Assembly: GCA_003254885.1 (NCBI GenBank)
Contig: QANT01007889.1
Coordinates: 1,874-32,750 of the forward strand
DNA: 30,877 nt
Origin: Purshia tridentata
Taxonomy: Eukaryota > Streptophyta > Magnoliopsida > Rosales > Rosaceae
Direction of reading: 5' to 3'
The notes below the pieces were generated by a model. It ran no database searches. It was not told where the DNA came from and saw nothing but the letters and a program-made list of their open reading frames with translations. The position numbers and the translations under genes are program-made. Below are positions 1-12,289 of the stretch, one piece after another; positions within the stretch are counted from its first letter, which is position 1; each line of letters starts with the position of its first letter.

Positions 1-1743
1 CCCCCCCCCCCCCTTTTGTGTACTGCTATTTGCATTTGCGACATGTATTGTTAATTGGTTGCCATAAATTGAAATTCATGATAATGAATCATTGAATTGT
101 GGTTTGTGGATGTATGGATGACAGCCGTGTGGGGCTGGGGCATCTGTTTGATTTCTCAGAAATTTTTAAATTTTTTGGTTATTAACTTTAATTTTTGCTT
201 AGTTTCATTCATTTAGTCTATTTTACTTTTGTACTCTTCTAGAGGTTTCTCCTCGTTAATGAAAGCTCTGTCTTGGTCAAAAAAAAAAAACTTCATCTTA
301 GATTCTTAATATCAAATGTGATTTTATTGTCAATTTGGCTCCCATATGATTTCATTAATCGCTATCTGTTAATCTATTGATGAGTTGCTTTCTATAGAGT
401 AGTACATATTTTGGCTTGTTTCCTGATAAGGTTTTGCTGTTGGGCTTTTCGGGTTAGAATAAATATTAGTCTTATTTGTTATATGGTCTCTGTAAGTAGT
501 GGTAGAAATTGTGGCAGTACCTTCCACATGGAAGGTGTCCATTGGAGGCTTCTGAGTTCTTGGTTTAAAAACCTTCCTTTACGAATTGTACAAGGGAATT
601 ATGATGAATAGAAATTAGAATTTGGTTCTATTCGAAGTCTTTATTGAATACCAAACGAGATAACCAAGAACTAATATTTATTGAATACCAAATCTAAGAG
701 ATACTGCAATTAGGCTTTTGAGAACCAAAATCTTTATTGAATACCACTATTCTTAATTTCAATATCTCTTAGATTTGGTTCTCATCAACTAATGTTGAGT
801 TGTTAATCTAATGCTGCTTGACGGGTCAAAATGCCCTATAACTTTTAATACTACTTTTTGTTCAAAACTTGTATGTCCAAAAAGGCAAAGACCCTACAAC
901 TTTAATTGTTTTTTGTTCAAGACTTGTACAAGCTGAACACATAAAAGTATCATTCTCTGTAATACTAAGATTCTGTACAAAAGGGTTCATTTCAAATTTT
1001 CACGCCGGCTCTGCCTTAGAGTCGCTTAATGTACAACTGGTGTAATACATAACTGTTGCATACAAGAGGCCCATCTAAGCTAATTTATATTTTGATTTCC
1101 CTTCTATTCACGTTTACAGAAAATTTTATGACAGGCTTATGGCTCATATTGTATCCATCTTTTGTTATAGTTCAGTTTTGATTGCCTATAGAAAAAAGTG
1201 GAAAGAAATATATTCATATAATTGCTATTTAACCCATACATTTTAATCTAATTTTTATTTTAGTCATGTCTCGGGTTCAGGGCATGGCACAATCCATTTG
1301 AAATTTTGCATGATGTATCAGATTAACATGGTAGGTCTTCTTCTTTTTGTGTTGTTGACTTTTGAGGTGGGAATTTTGTTCAGTAATGATGCAAAATGAA
1401 CAATGGGATTTGAGCAATCTGATTCAAGAACGAGAGAGAGAGAGGAAATTTATTTTGCATAAGAATTTTGTTCAACTTCAAGATTACTCTATAATGGTTC
1501 AAGGCAATTTGAATTATGGTCACTTTTTGCATAAGAATTGTTAATTACTTCATCTTCCTCTTAAGAACATGGTTAATCACTTCTTCAGTCCTTTATTTCT
1601 TTGTGTACTATTTGTGACAGTCATTGTTCTTCTGAAGTTAATGGGTATATATTAACAGCAAAGTGGAATTTGGTATTTTCAATGTGGCAATGAGAATGGT
1701 ATAGGATTGGCAGCAATAAACAGTCTTTTGGACTTGTTTTGCA
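1..1743. other. Gene-free left flank with a LINE-like tail and short repeats
   Basis: No convincing coding exon is visible here. The window opens with a run of 13 C. The stretch around 232-290 (TTGTACTCTTCTAGAGG, then TTAATGAAAGCTCTGTC and a run of A) looks like the 3' tail of a plant non-LTR retrotransposon on the plus strand; this is a resemblance only. A small repeat cluster lies at 640-779 and is listed separately. A short GA run lies near 1430-1443. The open frames of about 60 codons here look like chance. Confidence 0.5.
640..779. repeat. Three direct repeats plus a 17-bp inverted repeat
   Basis: TTTATTGAATACCA occurs exactly three times, at 640-653, 677-690 and 733-746. In addition ACCAAATCTAAGAGATA (687-703) is the exact reverse complement of 763-779, leaving a 59-base loop. 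The mixture of direct and inverted copies suggests a decayed small mobile element or a local rearrangement. No target duplication or known family was recognised. Confidence 0.75.
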
Positions 1744-2716
1744 ATGGGGGCTGTCATCAGTAAAGCTTCAGAAGGGGTTGGTGGACTGCTTGAAAAAGCA
1801 TTTTTGGCTCCATTTAAGACTATATTTGATGGATCATGCGAGTAAGAATTTTAACTCATCAGAATATGAATATTCTCCTGCATGCATATATTCTTATTCA
1901 ATATCAACTACTTTGATGTGATTGTATGATGCTTTTAACTTTGGCTTATACTTCACTACTAATGTTACTTTGATATGTTTGATTATGCGGGGATGTTTGT
2001 TCAGGTCCGTGGAACTTCATTTGTTTCATTGAGCATCTATGCATCTCCAATCTGTTGAAACTGTTGATCATCTTGGTTCTCTGCTGCATAAGTAAATTTT
2101 CGTTCTTTGGTTTTGTTCTTATTTTTCACTAAGTAGTTGGCTTCATATGGTTAGTCTTGGAAGAACATTTATTATGAGATTCAATTGTAGAATGGTTGAT
2201 TTGTTTGTTTTTCATGTAGCTTTTATCTTATTTCTGCTTTACTATTCTTCTATCTATTATTCAAGCTGAGGATCTGCCAATGCATTGGAAAAAGCCTTTG
2301 TAAGGGTTTGCACTAGAAGATATTACTTGTTTCTTGTGTTACAAGCTACAGAACACTAAGAGGATAAACCACCGCCGCCAATTTGAAGACATTGAACAAG
2401 GCCACAGTTCATGTGAGGAAAATGATTAGTGCGATAATTATCATAATTTAAATGCCAGTAGAAAGCAGAAGCCATTTAGCAGGAGAGAAAGGTTAGGCTG
2501 CAAAGCACCATTTACACTTCAAGTAGGCATGGCACTCATTGCCACCACCACCATCACCATCAACATGTAGGGTTAAAGACTAGGGGAATGTCTGCTCGTG
2601 TTATGAGCAGATCTCAAAGGTTAAATAGATCAAGAAATCTTCAATTAAGCAAGGTGAGAAATGCTCGAAGGCAAGCAGGAACTTCTAAGCTAGGAGAAGA
2701 CTTAGGTGACTATTAG
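1744..2716 (+). pseudogene. Decayed copy of a small plant membrane protein gene of unknown function
   Basis: Exon 1 (1744-1841) starts MGAVISKASEGVGG and ends at GA|GTAAG. Exon 2 (1991 to about 2091) reads DVCSGPWNFICFIEHLC, then a hydrophobic stretch. A third block from about 2220 holds LLFFYLLFKLRICQC, then after an apparent small deletion EDITCFLCYKLQNTKR, a His-rich run and a basic tail ending at TAG 2714-2716. From memory this resembles a small plant family with an MGAVISK start and a Cys-rich hydrophobic middle, whose function I do not know. Signs of death: the acceptor before exon 2 is GG instead of AG (1989-1990), block 3 does not join in frame, a TAG follows CEEND, and the frame shifts again before the His run. 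The introns are retained, so it is not a retrocopy. The family match is moderately sure; the disruption is clear. Confidence 0.6.
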
Positions 2717-3039
2717 TAATTCTGAAATTAATATTATTGTTATTGGTTGAATCTTTTAAGCTCTGATTTGTAATAGAACAGATGAAATTTAAATTGCCAC
2801 ATGTAGATTGTGGTTGATCAAATTTATTGCCTTTGTTTGAGACAGAAGATGGTACATCTGTTTTAATGAAGATCCACAGGTTACATCACCTTTTTGAAAG
2901 ATTCTTTGTTATTTGTTTACCTTTTTTTGTATGTATACATGCAGAACAGACTCAACCCCTTCAGAGAAACCTAGAACTCTTATGCATGATTATTTATTTA
3001 CTTCATTCTATCAGAATGGAAGAACTAGAAATGGGGTTT
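2717..3039. other. Spacer between two pseudogenes
   Basis: AT-rich spacer between the end of the plus-strand membrane-protein remnant and the last recognisable codons of the minus-strand legumain remnant. A 77-codon plus-strand frame begins here but has no recognisable content and runs into sequence that is legumain-derived on the other strand. I see no gene. Confidence 0.5.
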
Positions 3040-3551
3040 CTTAGAACAAGTTTGAACTAAGGCTGCAACCATTTTATCTATGGTGACCCCAGGATTTCAT
3101 ATGTTTGCAATAGCTAGAGTGTATTTCCTTCCATATGTTGACAAAGGTCCACACTGGTTCTCATAGGTTCTAACCTGCTTATAAAAGAACTCAAAATCAG
3201 CATGAGAGATAAAATTTAGATATTTACTGTGAAAAATTAAAGAGATAAGGCCAAACACTTGTGAAACTGTATTAAATCCAGAGATTAAGCCTAACACTTG
3301 GTTGCCCCGGAGGCCTAACCTTCATCAACAAGTTTGAGCTATTCTGATAGCCAAAAAAAATCTCCCCTATTTTATTTATGCTATAATCCACATGTTTCCT
3401 ATGAGCAATTTCTTCAAGCAGCCTGAAATTTAGTTAACATATCTTGTTTATGATTCATATCTCCATACTGCATAACATGAGATGCATTTGTTCTTCCTCT
3501 TCGAAACATCTTTGAGATCATTAGCATAAACAGCAGGACCACTAGGCATCC
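3040..3551 (-). pseudogene. Legumain/vacuolar processing enzyme remnant, C-terminal copy
   Basis: Legumain (peptidase C13) cleaves after Asn in the vacuole and matures seed and defence proteins. Reading the minus strand, 3551 onward follows a TGCAG acceptor and gives GMPSGPAVYANDL, like the exon before the catalytic one in functional enzymes. It then switches frame to ASHVMQYGDM, a motif much further downstream, so a large part has been deleted. From 3422, after TTTCAG, comes HRKHVDYSINKIGEIFFG and VRPPGQP. From 3174, after AAGCAG, comes VRTYENQCGPLSTYGRK and AIANI, then TGA at 3097-3099 where the family has Cys. Family-like codons continue past that stop to about 3040. Sequence at 3545-3700 resembles 4545-4700, so this piece arose from a tandem or internal duplication with the fragment at 4210-5245. 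Confidence 0.85.
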
Positions 3552-3863
3552 CTGCAGAATAAAATAAAGCATGTGACTATGTAAGATCTAAACTAGAATT
3601 AGTTTTTTCTTTCTCTTATGAACTACAACACTTAAACTAGAATTAGTTTTTCCTTCATTGTTTGATGTGCATCCTTATTGTTCTTTGTTACTTTTCCTAA
3701 GGTTTATGGAGGTTTTTGTTTAGGAGAGTTCTCCAACTTTGGTAATAAATGAATATTATAGTAGGGCATATGAACTATGGTCTCTTTTTTCATATGGATT
3801 TTTCAACTAATTCATACTTCCTCTGACTAAAATGGTCAGTCACTTCCGGCCCTTCTCTGGTGT

Positions 3864-3974
3864 GGAAATAACTTGCGGGCTGGGTGCAGAAAAAGCACCA
3901 CAGCCACAAGATTTCACACACTGAAATCTTGTGGCTGTGGTGCTTTTTCTGTACCCAGACCACAAGTTATTTCC
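3864..3974. repeat. Long near-perfect foldback with 53-bp arms and a 5-base loop
   Basis: The arms 3864-3916 and 3922-3974 are reverse complements at 50 of 53 positions, and one of the three exceptions would be a G:U pair in RNA. The loop is CACAC (3917-3921). The arms centre on GCACCACAGCCACAAG and its complement. Imperfect pairing may continue a few bases outwards. It lies between the two legumain remnants. It could be a foldback-type MITE, a recent inverted duplication, or a young small-RNA hairpin. Either strand would fold. The structure is certain, the function is not known. Confidence 0.9.
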
Positions 3975-4209
3975 GCAGTGGAGAATAATCCTCTTCAGTT
4001 ATTCTTTTCTGATATTATTTGTGCCTGTCATGTCTTTTATCTTCTGAAGTTCACCAGAATGCATCCTAACAGTAAAATGGAATTTTCTTCTGGTAAGTAT
4101 TTTCAACAGAGGTGAATTAATTCAGAAGAAGGTGGATCAAGTATTTTCACATTTTTATATTAACTCATTGTTGAATAATTATATGCCAAATGTATTAATT
4201 TTCAAATAT

Positions 4210-5245
4210 TTAGTAGCCAAAGGTGTTCATTCTTGCATTTATAAAAAACACAAGGATCATCATCAGAAGACTCAGAACAATATGTTCCATAACTATGCTC
4301 TTCTGCATTTGCTGCTGTAGTGGCATATATACTTATATTCCTTGGAAGGAGGCCCTCAAATATCCTCCCAGACTCATAGGCTTCAAGGTAAAATTTTAAG
4401 TTTTTTATATAAAAAGCATAAAAGCCTTAGTAAGCACCAAAAAAAGAGTTAAGAACTTAGTGAGGATAGATTATACATCAATTACTGTTGAAGTGGAAAT
4501 TCTTACTATGATTTTGTAACCTTTAGCATAAACATAACCACCAGCAGGTGTCCCTGAATAAAATATTTAATTTCATAGAAAAATTACTCAGTTTTGTTTT
4601 CTTTAAATTACAAATGACTTCCACTGATAACTAGAATTGGTTCTTCCCTCATTGTGTGATGTGCATGCTTATTCCTTGGTTAAATATATGTTACTTAAAA
4701 AAAAAAAATACAAAAACTTGTACTAGATTTACAGGACTACAAGATTGCATAAAAATTTCCTGCATTAACATCATACCCTGTATAATCCTGCATAAAAATA
4801 ATAATAATAAATAAATAATGTTACAGTTTAGACATTGTTAACCTAACAAACTAGCTGGAAATTAAAATACAATTAAATAAAAAAAACCTTGGGAACTCCT
4901 TTATAAACATTTCTGTCGTTCGGCTTGTTGATGATGACACCAGGTCTAGGATTTTCCTTGTTGTACCCAATATCATCATACATGAAAAATTGATGTTCTC
5001 ACCTATCTTCAGTATCTGGTATGCATGGCATACATCAGCCTGCATGGCAGAATAATTAAAATTCCTATTATAATCCTTCATACGAAATCATATGTCAACC
5101 AAGATAATGTTACTTATAGATGGTAATTAAATTTGGACAAACTTAAACCTGGTGCCTATAGTTCTCATAACCATTTGACCTGCAACTAGAATTTCACATA
5201 TTTCCCCTTATCATCATTGATACTTGGAGAGTCATAACCACCGTG
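4210..5245 (-). pseudogene. Legumain/vacuolar processing enzyme remnant, N-terminal and catalytic copy
   Basis: Four exon-like blocks read on the minus strand. About 5245-5149: DDKGKYVK, ILVAG and SNGYENYRHQ (one base missing between the last two), then GTTTAAG. 5039-4888: ADVCHAYQILK, then after a frameshift [18 protein letters not shown] and VYKGVPK, ending AAG|GT. 4553-4507: a diverged GTPAGGYVYAKGYK with GTAAGA after it. About 4395 down to 4210: YLEAYESGRIFEGLLP and IYATTAANAEE, GTYC, then loss of similarity. In active peptidase C13 enzymes the YLEACESG motif carries the nucleophile Cys; here that codon is TAT (Tyr). Frameshifts, a degraded 3' half and the lost nucleophile make this a pseudogene. 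Identification as plant legumain is firm, the subtype (alpha, beta, gamma) is not. Confidence 0.87.
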
Positions 5246-5914
5246 AGTCCGTGACTGCAATTAATTAAGTGTATAATGTCTCATAGACTGCTCATTATAT
5301 ATGACTCATCTTAATATCTTGAGAAGTGTTTCATCACCCTACTCCAATATTCTTAATCTCATCATCCATGAGCTTTATGATCCTTGACATGGTCCACAAT
5401 ATGGTGGCTTAACTCTTACAAATTGAAATTAATATGTCACTCTTGGATGTATTTAGACAATAGAATATGAAATATGAAATATGAAATACTATGTCTAAAA
5501 ACTCCTTCCTCATCCATTATGCATACTGAACCATCATGCACTAAGAGGGTTAAAAAAAAAACACTAAAAAGTCTTGAAAATTTACAGAAAAATCTTAATG
5601 TAGTGAACTTGTATATAGGCAAACGTGAGTTTAACTATAATTTTATTGGAAGTACATATCACAAAATAAACATTTTCTATGAAATTTGATAGTCGATAAT
5701 ATGGATACTCAAGGTACGCAAGTGGCATGAAGTATGAACTGTTTTGAATTTTGGATGTAAGCATTTCTTTTTCTTTGAATTACGCTTTATGTAGCCATTA
5801 TAAGCATAAAAATGGCAGCAGTCTCGTCATTAACATGATGGTAGTTAGGCTAATATGCATTCTCAATGGTAATGGCACATGTCTGGTGGTTCTCATAATG
5901 TATTTTCCTTGCAG
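5246..5914. other. Spacer between legumain and AGPR remnants
   Basis: No exon with a recognisable product is visible on either strand. Upstream exons of the adjacent AGPR fragment were looked for and not found. The overlapping short frames at 5437-5764 on both strands lie in AT-rich sequence and look like chance. Confidence 0.45.
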
Positions 5915-6372
5915 GCTAATCTCATTCAACTTGAAAATATTATTATCAACTCGAAATCTGGTGTTAGCGGAGCAGGTTAGGATTTGTTTGCAGTTTGTCA
6001 CATTACCATGCTACATCTAACTATATATGTTGCTAATGCTGCTTAAAATTTCTGCAGGACAAGGCGCCAAAGAGCCAAGGACCTAATTATTGTTTCATTA
6101 ATTAATGCTTTTCCTGATCGAATTCCGGGAACAGCAATAATAATTTTGTTGTATGATTATGTTTCTCATCATGCATTTTATTAAACTTTGTGAGTATATG
6201 TCTATGCAATTGTAAACTTATGTTATTATATTGGTTAATGTTTAAGCTTTTAAAATGCTGGTGCAGATTGATAATTCTGTCAAAGGGAGCTTCAGGTCAA
6301 GACTCACAGAATCTAAATGTGATTATGGGATTCCCAGAAAGCACCAGGCTTCTTTATCAACCCTTGTTAACT
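5915..6372 (+). pseudogene. 3' fragment of N-acetyl-gamma-glutamyl-phosphate reductase gene
   Basis: The functional enzyme (AGPR, ArgC homologue) is a plastid enzyme that reduces N-acetylglutamyl-phosphate in arginine synthesis. Block 1 (5915-5975), flanked by TTGCAG and GTTAGG, reads ANLIQLENIIINSKSGVSGA. Block 2 starts at 6058 after TCTGCAG, continues in frame as GQGAKEP, then jumps to NYCFIN and NAFPDRIPGTAIII, which in the family lie far downstream, so the middle has been deleted. Block 3 starts at 6267 after GTGCAG with IDNSVK, then after a one-base frameshift KGASGQDSQNLNVIMGFPE and LLYQPLL, matching the family C-terminus. The N-terminal two thirds are absent. Splice signals survive, so this is a truncated genomic duplicate rather than a retrocopy. 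Confidence 0.85.
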
Positions 6373-7683
6373 TTAAGCTCATCCCAAATAAAGAGCACCT
6401 TATATGAGTTCTATATAATACCTTCACTGGGTCAGGTGGTCTCTATCTTTCTTCGTTTATGTTCATTGCCAGTGACTCAGTACCAGATATATTCTGTGAC
6501 TTTTGTCAAAGCGATGATATTTTGATCTTCTCATTCTCTTTCTCTCATGCATATAAACCAAGATTGAACATTCCCCCTTTCTCTTATAATTATGTGAATA
6601 TATTTCTTACTTGATTACTTAAAAGCCTCTGCCATTACATTTTACTGATCGTTGCAGTAATTTAGGTGCAAAAGAGCTGTTTGCAAGAGCTTGCAGTAGT
6701 TGCTTGACTATTTTTAAGAGTTTACTCTGATTATGCGATTTTAGAAACATCTTTACCTATTATATATTTAGTGATTTTGTATCTTATTAGGGTTTAGGGT
6801 GGATTTCATGAAAATTAATCATGAAATTAATTTACCACTTCTGTGATCATGAGGGTTATTTCTACCCAATTTTTGGTCTGTTTGCAAAGCAGGACAAACT
6901 GTCATGACTCATGAGCTTATAAAACCATTTTAACAAAAGAAAAGATAAAAAAAAAAATAGAAAATTACAGTAAATCAATAAAATATTTCGATCTTACATA
7001 ATAATCAATATATTTTTTATTTTTCTATAAAAATCTATGTATTTTAAAATTGTATCCCATTTTAGTTATTAACTTCAATTTAATTTTAGTCAATAAATAA
7101 AATTTTAAAAACTACATTAATTAAAATGTAATTTTAAAAATTTTATTGATTTATTTATAATTATCCCGACTGTATTTGCATCTCAAACTGCCAGTGGGAC
7201 CAGAATCAACACAAATTTTCACAGGTGTGTAAAAGTACCTATGTAGTATGTACATCTTGACACCTCTATTTATGACATCACCTTGGACAGACTTTAATGG
7301 AAGGATTTGATGGATGTGCGGTAATTAATATGAAAGGCAAAATTGAAAAACAATGAAGATGTGTAAATGTTTGACCCAAAAATAGAGAGAACATTTGTAC
7401 TGAATAAAAAAAGTCTTTTTGCATAAGGATATTAAAATTAAAGCTCCAATGAGAAACATAAGACTTCTACAGAGTTCTCGGGACAAAGTTGACTACACCA
7501 AATTAATTGGATTTGCACATTAAATATATAAAAGAGCAAGAAAAGAAAACACAGCTAGTGATGGGTTAACCAAAATAGTCAAAATCTTCTAATCTCGAAT
7601 ATCAAATATGCCAAGCAAAGACTTTAAAGATTTGCATTAAACTCAATGAAAAGCCAAAAAAGAAAAGGGTCTTAATAAACTGT
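6373..7683. other. AT-rich intergenic stretch
   Basis: Spacer between the AGPR remnant and the 3' end of the ribosomal S8 gene. It contains two adjacent plant telomere-type units, TTAGGGTTTAGGG, at 6787-6799, an A-rich run at 6949-6958, and a weak inverted repeat at 6973-7152. The end nearest 7,683 should carry the S8 3' UTR on the minus strand. I see no coding sequence. Confidence 0.5.
6973..7152. repeat. Possible AT-rich MITE-like inverted repeat
   Basis: AAATCAATAAAAT at 6973-6985 is the exact reverse complement of 7140-7152, enclosing about 150 bases of very AT-rich sequence. Such a match can arise by chance in this base composition, and no target duplication is evident, so this is only a weak candidate. 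Confidence 0.3.
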
Positions 7684-10318
<2,635 letters not shown>

Positions 10319-10418
10319 GGCTGCTGAGTGAGACCCAAGAACGAGAGCTCTCCGCTTTGCTTCGCTTTGGCTAGACAAAACCCTTAAGCCCTCCTTCGCT
10401 TAAAAGCGGGCGGATGTG

Positions 10419-10427
10419 AAACCCTAG
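10419..10427 (-). promoter_or_regulatory. Telo-box upstream of RPS8
   Basis: AAACCCTAG on the plus strand (AGGGTTT core on the coding strand) lies about 100 bp upstream of the S8 ATG. Plant ribosomal protein promoters commonly carry this motif near the transcription start, often together with site II (TGGGCY) elements. I see no clear site II partner here. Position and gene class support the call. Confidence 0.6.
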
Positions 10428-11089
10428 AGCACTATAATACGAGGATCAAGGACATTTTCGTCCTTTTGAAGTGGCTCGCTACTCGCTAGCTCTCTCGTGA
10501 GGTCTGTTTTTTTTTTTTCCTGATAAAGATAAGTTAATGATCGTCTGTTAAAAACCAAGGATATTTTCGTCACTTTATGTCCAAATGGGTTTGGATTGAT
10601 TTCTTTTGTTTATTCAAATTCAACACATCTTCTTAGTTTCTCTGTTCAAACTAGAAGACCCACCATCGAAGCAGGCTCTCAGAGCCAGAGCCACCCAAAT
10701 CATTAAGAGATAAAATTAAGGACTTTTTAATTAATCTCACCTTGAACAATACTTTACCAATCTTTTCCTTTTTAATTTGCAAATATTAAGCTTTTGGTTT
10801 TTAAGCCATCAATAATTGCTGCCTCTGCTCTCCTCTCTGCTTCAGATATTAAGCTTTGTTGGGCAGCCATTTTTTATGTTATTTGGGAGAAAAGAAAGTG
10901 CAGAATTTTTAAGGGTGAGCAAAAAAGTCTCCTTTTGTTTATTCTAAATACCGTTAGAATTTAGAGGTGCACACTTTGTTCCGCATGTTTCAAAGATGAC
11001 TCTGGCCAAGCTGGCCTTTGTTTCCAGACGATCCACCACAACTTGTAATGATTTTTTTTTAAAGAAAAAGCAATAGGTTGAAACAATGT
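10428..11089. other. Intergenic, upstream of RPS8
   Basis: Holds the rest of the S8 promoter region and AT-rich spacer. No exon is recognisable on either strand. The T-rich run at 10507-10518 is plain homopolymer. Confidence 0.45.
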
Positions 11090-11480
11090 GTATATATATT
11101 TTTTGATTGAATGGAAAATTTCATTAGAAACTTATAAGGGAGGAACGAGATCTTGAGTTAACTTATTTCAAAGCCACAAAGAACCTTCATGAAACCAATC
11201 AACTCTACAAGTACTATGCAAAGCATATGAATCAAGCAAATGAGCTGCCTTATTACAGGAATGAGAAACTGTAATACAACTAGAATTAGAAAACATATGC
11301 CAAACTCCCTTAGTTTCGTCCAGAAGATGGCCATTCGGAGCAAGATTGGGACATATGAAAGCCGAGACACCACAACTTGCGCGTTTGACTCCACACAAAG
11401 AGACCCATAACATGCACCCAATGAAAGCTCTAATCCATTACGTAAAGCTAATATTTTTGCTTGTTTGGGAGAAGAAATGC
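11090..11480 (-). mobile_element. LINE 3' end with RNase H-like (RVT_3) remnant
   Basis: On the minus strand, sequence from about 11475 reads ECISSPKQAKILALRNGLEL, SLGACYGSLCVESNAQVVVS, then after a frameshift CNKAAHLLDSYAL. This is the pattern of the RNase H-like domain that ends plant LINE polyproteins: an acidic VES motif and a late NKAAHxLAxxA motif. It is followed by a short 3' tail with AATGAAATTTTCCATTCAATC and an A-rich end near 11090-11105, typical of LINE tails. The frameshift and missing 5' part show it is a dead 5'-truncated copy. Domain identification is by motif only. Confidence 0.7.
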
Positions 11481-11491
11481 ACTCAACAGTG

Positions 11492-11627
11492 AATTAAGAT
11501 TGGTTTAGTTGGCCGAAAATAAAAACTTCTCCCTAAATACTCAGGTTCGAACCCATCTCCTCCCTTATAATAACAAAAAAGGTTTGGATACACAATTGAC
11601 AATTTGACATGCGTTAAATTAATTGCC
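11492..11627 (+). repeat. SINE-like repeat, copy 1
   Basis: Contains TGGTTTAGTTGG (11501-11512), like a tRNA-type A box, and GGTTCGAACC (11544-11553), an exact B-box core, spaced as in tRNA-derived SINEs. It ends in a body starting GTTTGGATACACAATTGACA at 11582. A second copy lies at 12087-12227. An alternative is a locally duplicated segment that contains a SINE head. Confidence 0.55.
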
Positions 11628-12086
11628 TAGTTACAGACAATAGCAGTGGCATCTCCCCATAGGACTAAAAGCCCCCATCCACGGTGAGCTTCAATTCGCC
11701 CACAACCGGAGCATCCCAAGAGGCCTTTTGCGCTCGGGTCAATTGGCTTGGGCTATCCTGGACTTCTATCCAACGCATGTGTCCAATTTGAAATCTATTT
11801 GGTTGCACCAAACGTGGGCCAACGGACAATTGTTTGTTTTAAAGATTTAGGCATGTCCTATCCGGCCCACCAGACGGATCTAAAGGTATAAATTATAATT
11901 TACTCTAAAATTATTAAAAAATGTTAAAGGCAATGTAGTCATTTCAAAGAAATTATATATTCAATTTCTTTTCTATGTTAAAAATTTGAAAAAATAAAAT
12001 AAAATCAAAAGCTTAAAAAACTAAAAAATTCATCGCCAACCCAGTCTCAAACCCAATTCATAAAGTTTGAGTTTGGGTACTCAATA
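11628..12086. other. Spacer between the two SINE-like repeats
   Basis: No coding sequence was recognised. It includes a moderately GC-rich part (11640-11880) and an AT-rich part. The latter half precedes the second SINE-like copy. Confidence 0.4.
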
Positions 12087-12227
12087 AATTAAGATTTGCT
12101 TAATTGGTTAAGGATAAAAATTTCTCTCTACATACTCAGGTTCGAACCCTCCCTCTCCTTTTCCCTTATAGTAACAAAAAAGTTTGGATACACAATTGAC
12201 AATTTGACATGGGTTAAATTAATTGGC
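12087..12227 (+). repeat. SINE-like repeat, copy 2
   Basis: Second copy of the repeat at 11492-11627, with A-box-like TTGCTTAATTGG (12095-12106) and B-box GGTTCGAACC (12139-12148). The tail part 12182-12225 matches 11582-11625 at 43 of 44 positions, exactly 600 bases apart. The head is more diverged than the tail. It ends about 70 bases upstream of the start codon of the U11/U12-35K gene, so it lies in its promoter or 5' UTR. Confidence 0.55.
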
Positions 12228-12266
12228 CAAAAAAGAAAAAGTACATGTAGAGAGCTTTGTGCATTA

Positions 12267-12289
12267 GAGAGAGAGAGAGGGAGAGAGAA
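12267..12289 (+). repeat. GA microsatellite in the 5' UTR region
   Basis: A short GA tract a few bases before the ATG of the U11/U12-35K gene. Such tracts are common in plant leaders. No further role can be read from it. Confidence 0.75.

Noticed and set aside
6787..6799. Interstitial telomere repeat
   Set aside because: Only two TTTAGGG-type units; too short to call, and plain telo-box-like motifs are common.
11168..11421. Two overlapping minus-strand frames as a possible small gene
   Set aside because: They are different frames of the same frameshifted RNase H-like LINE relic.
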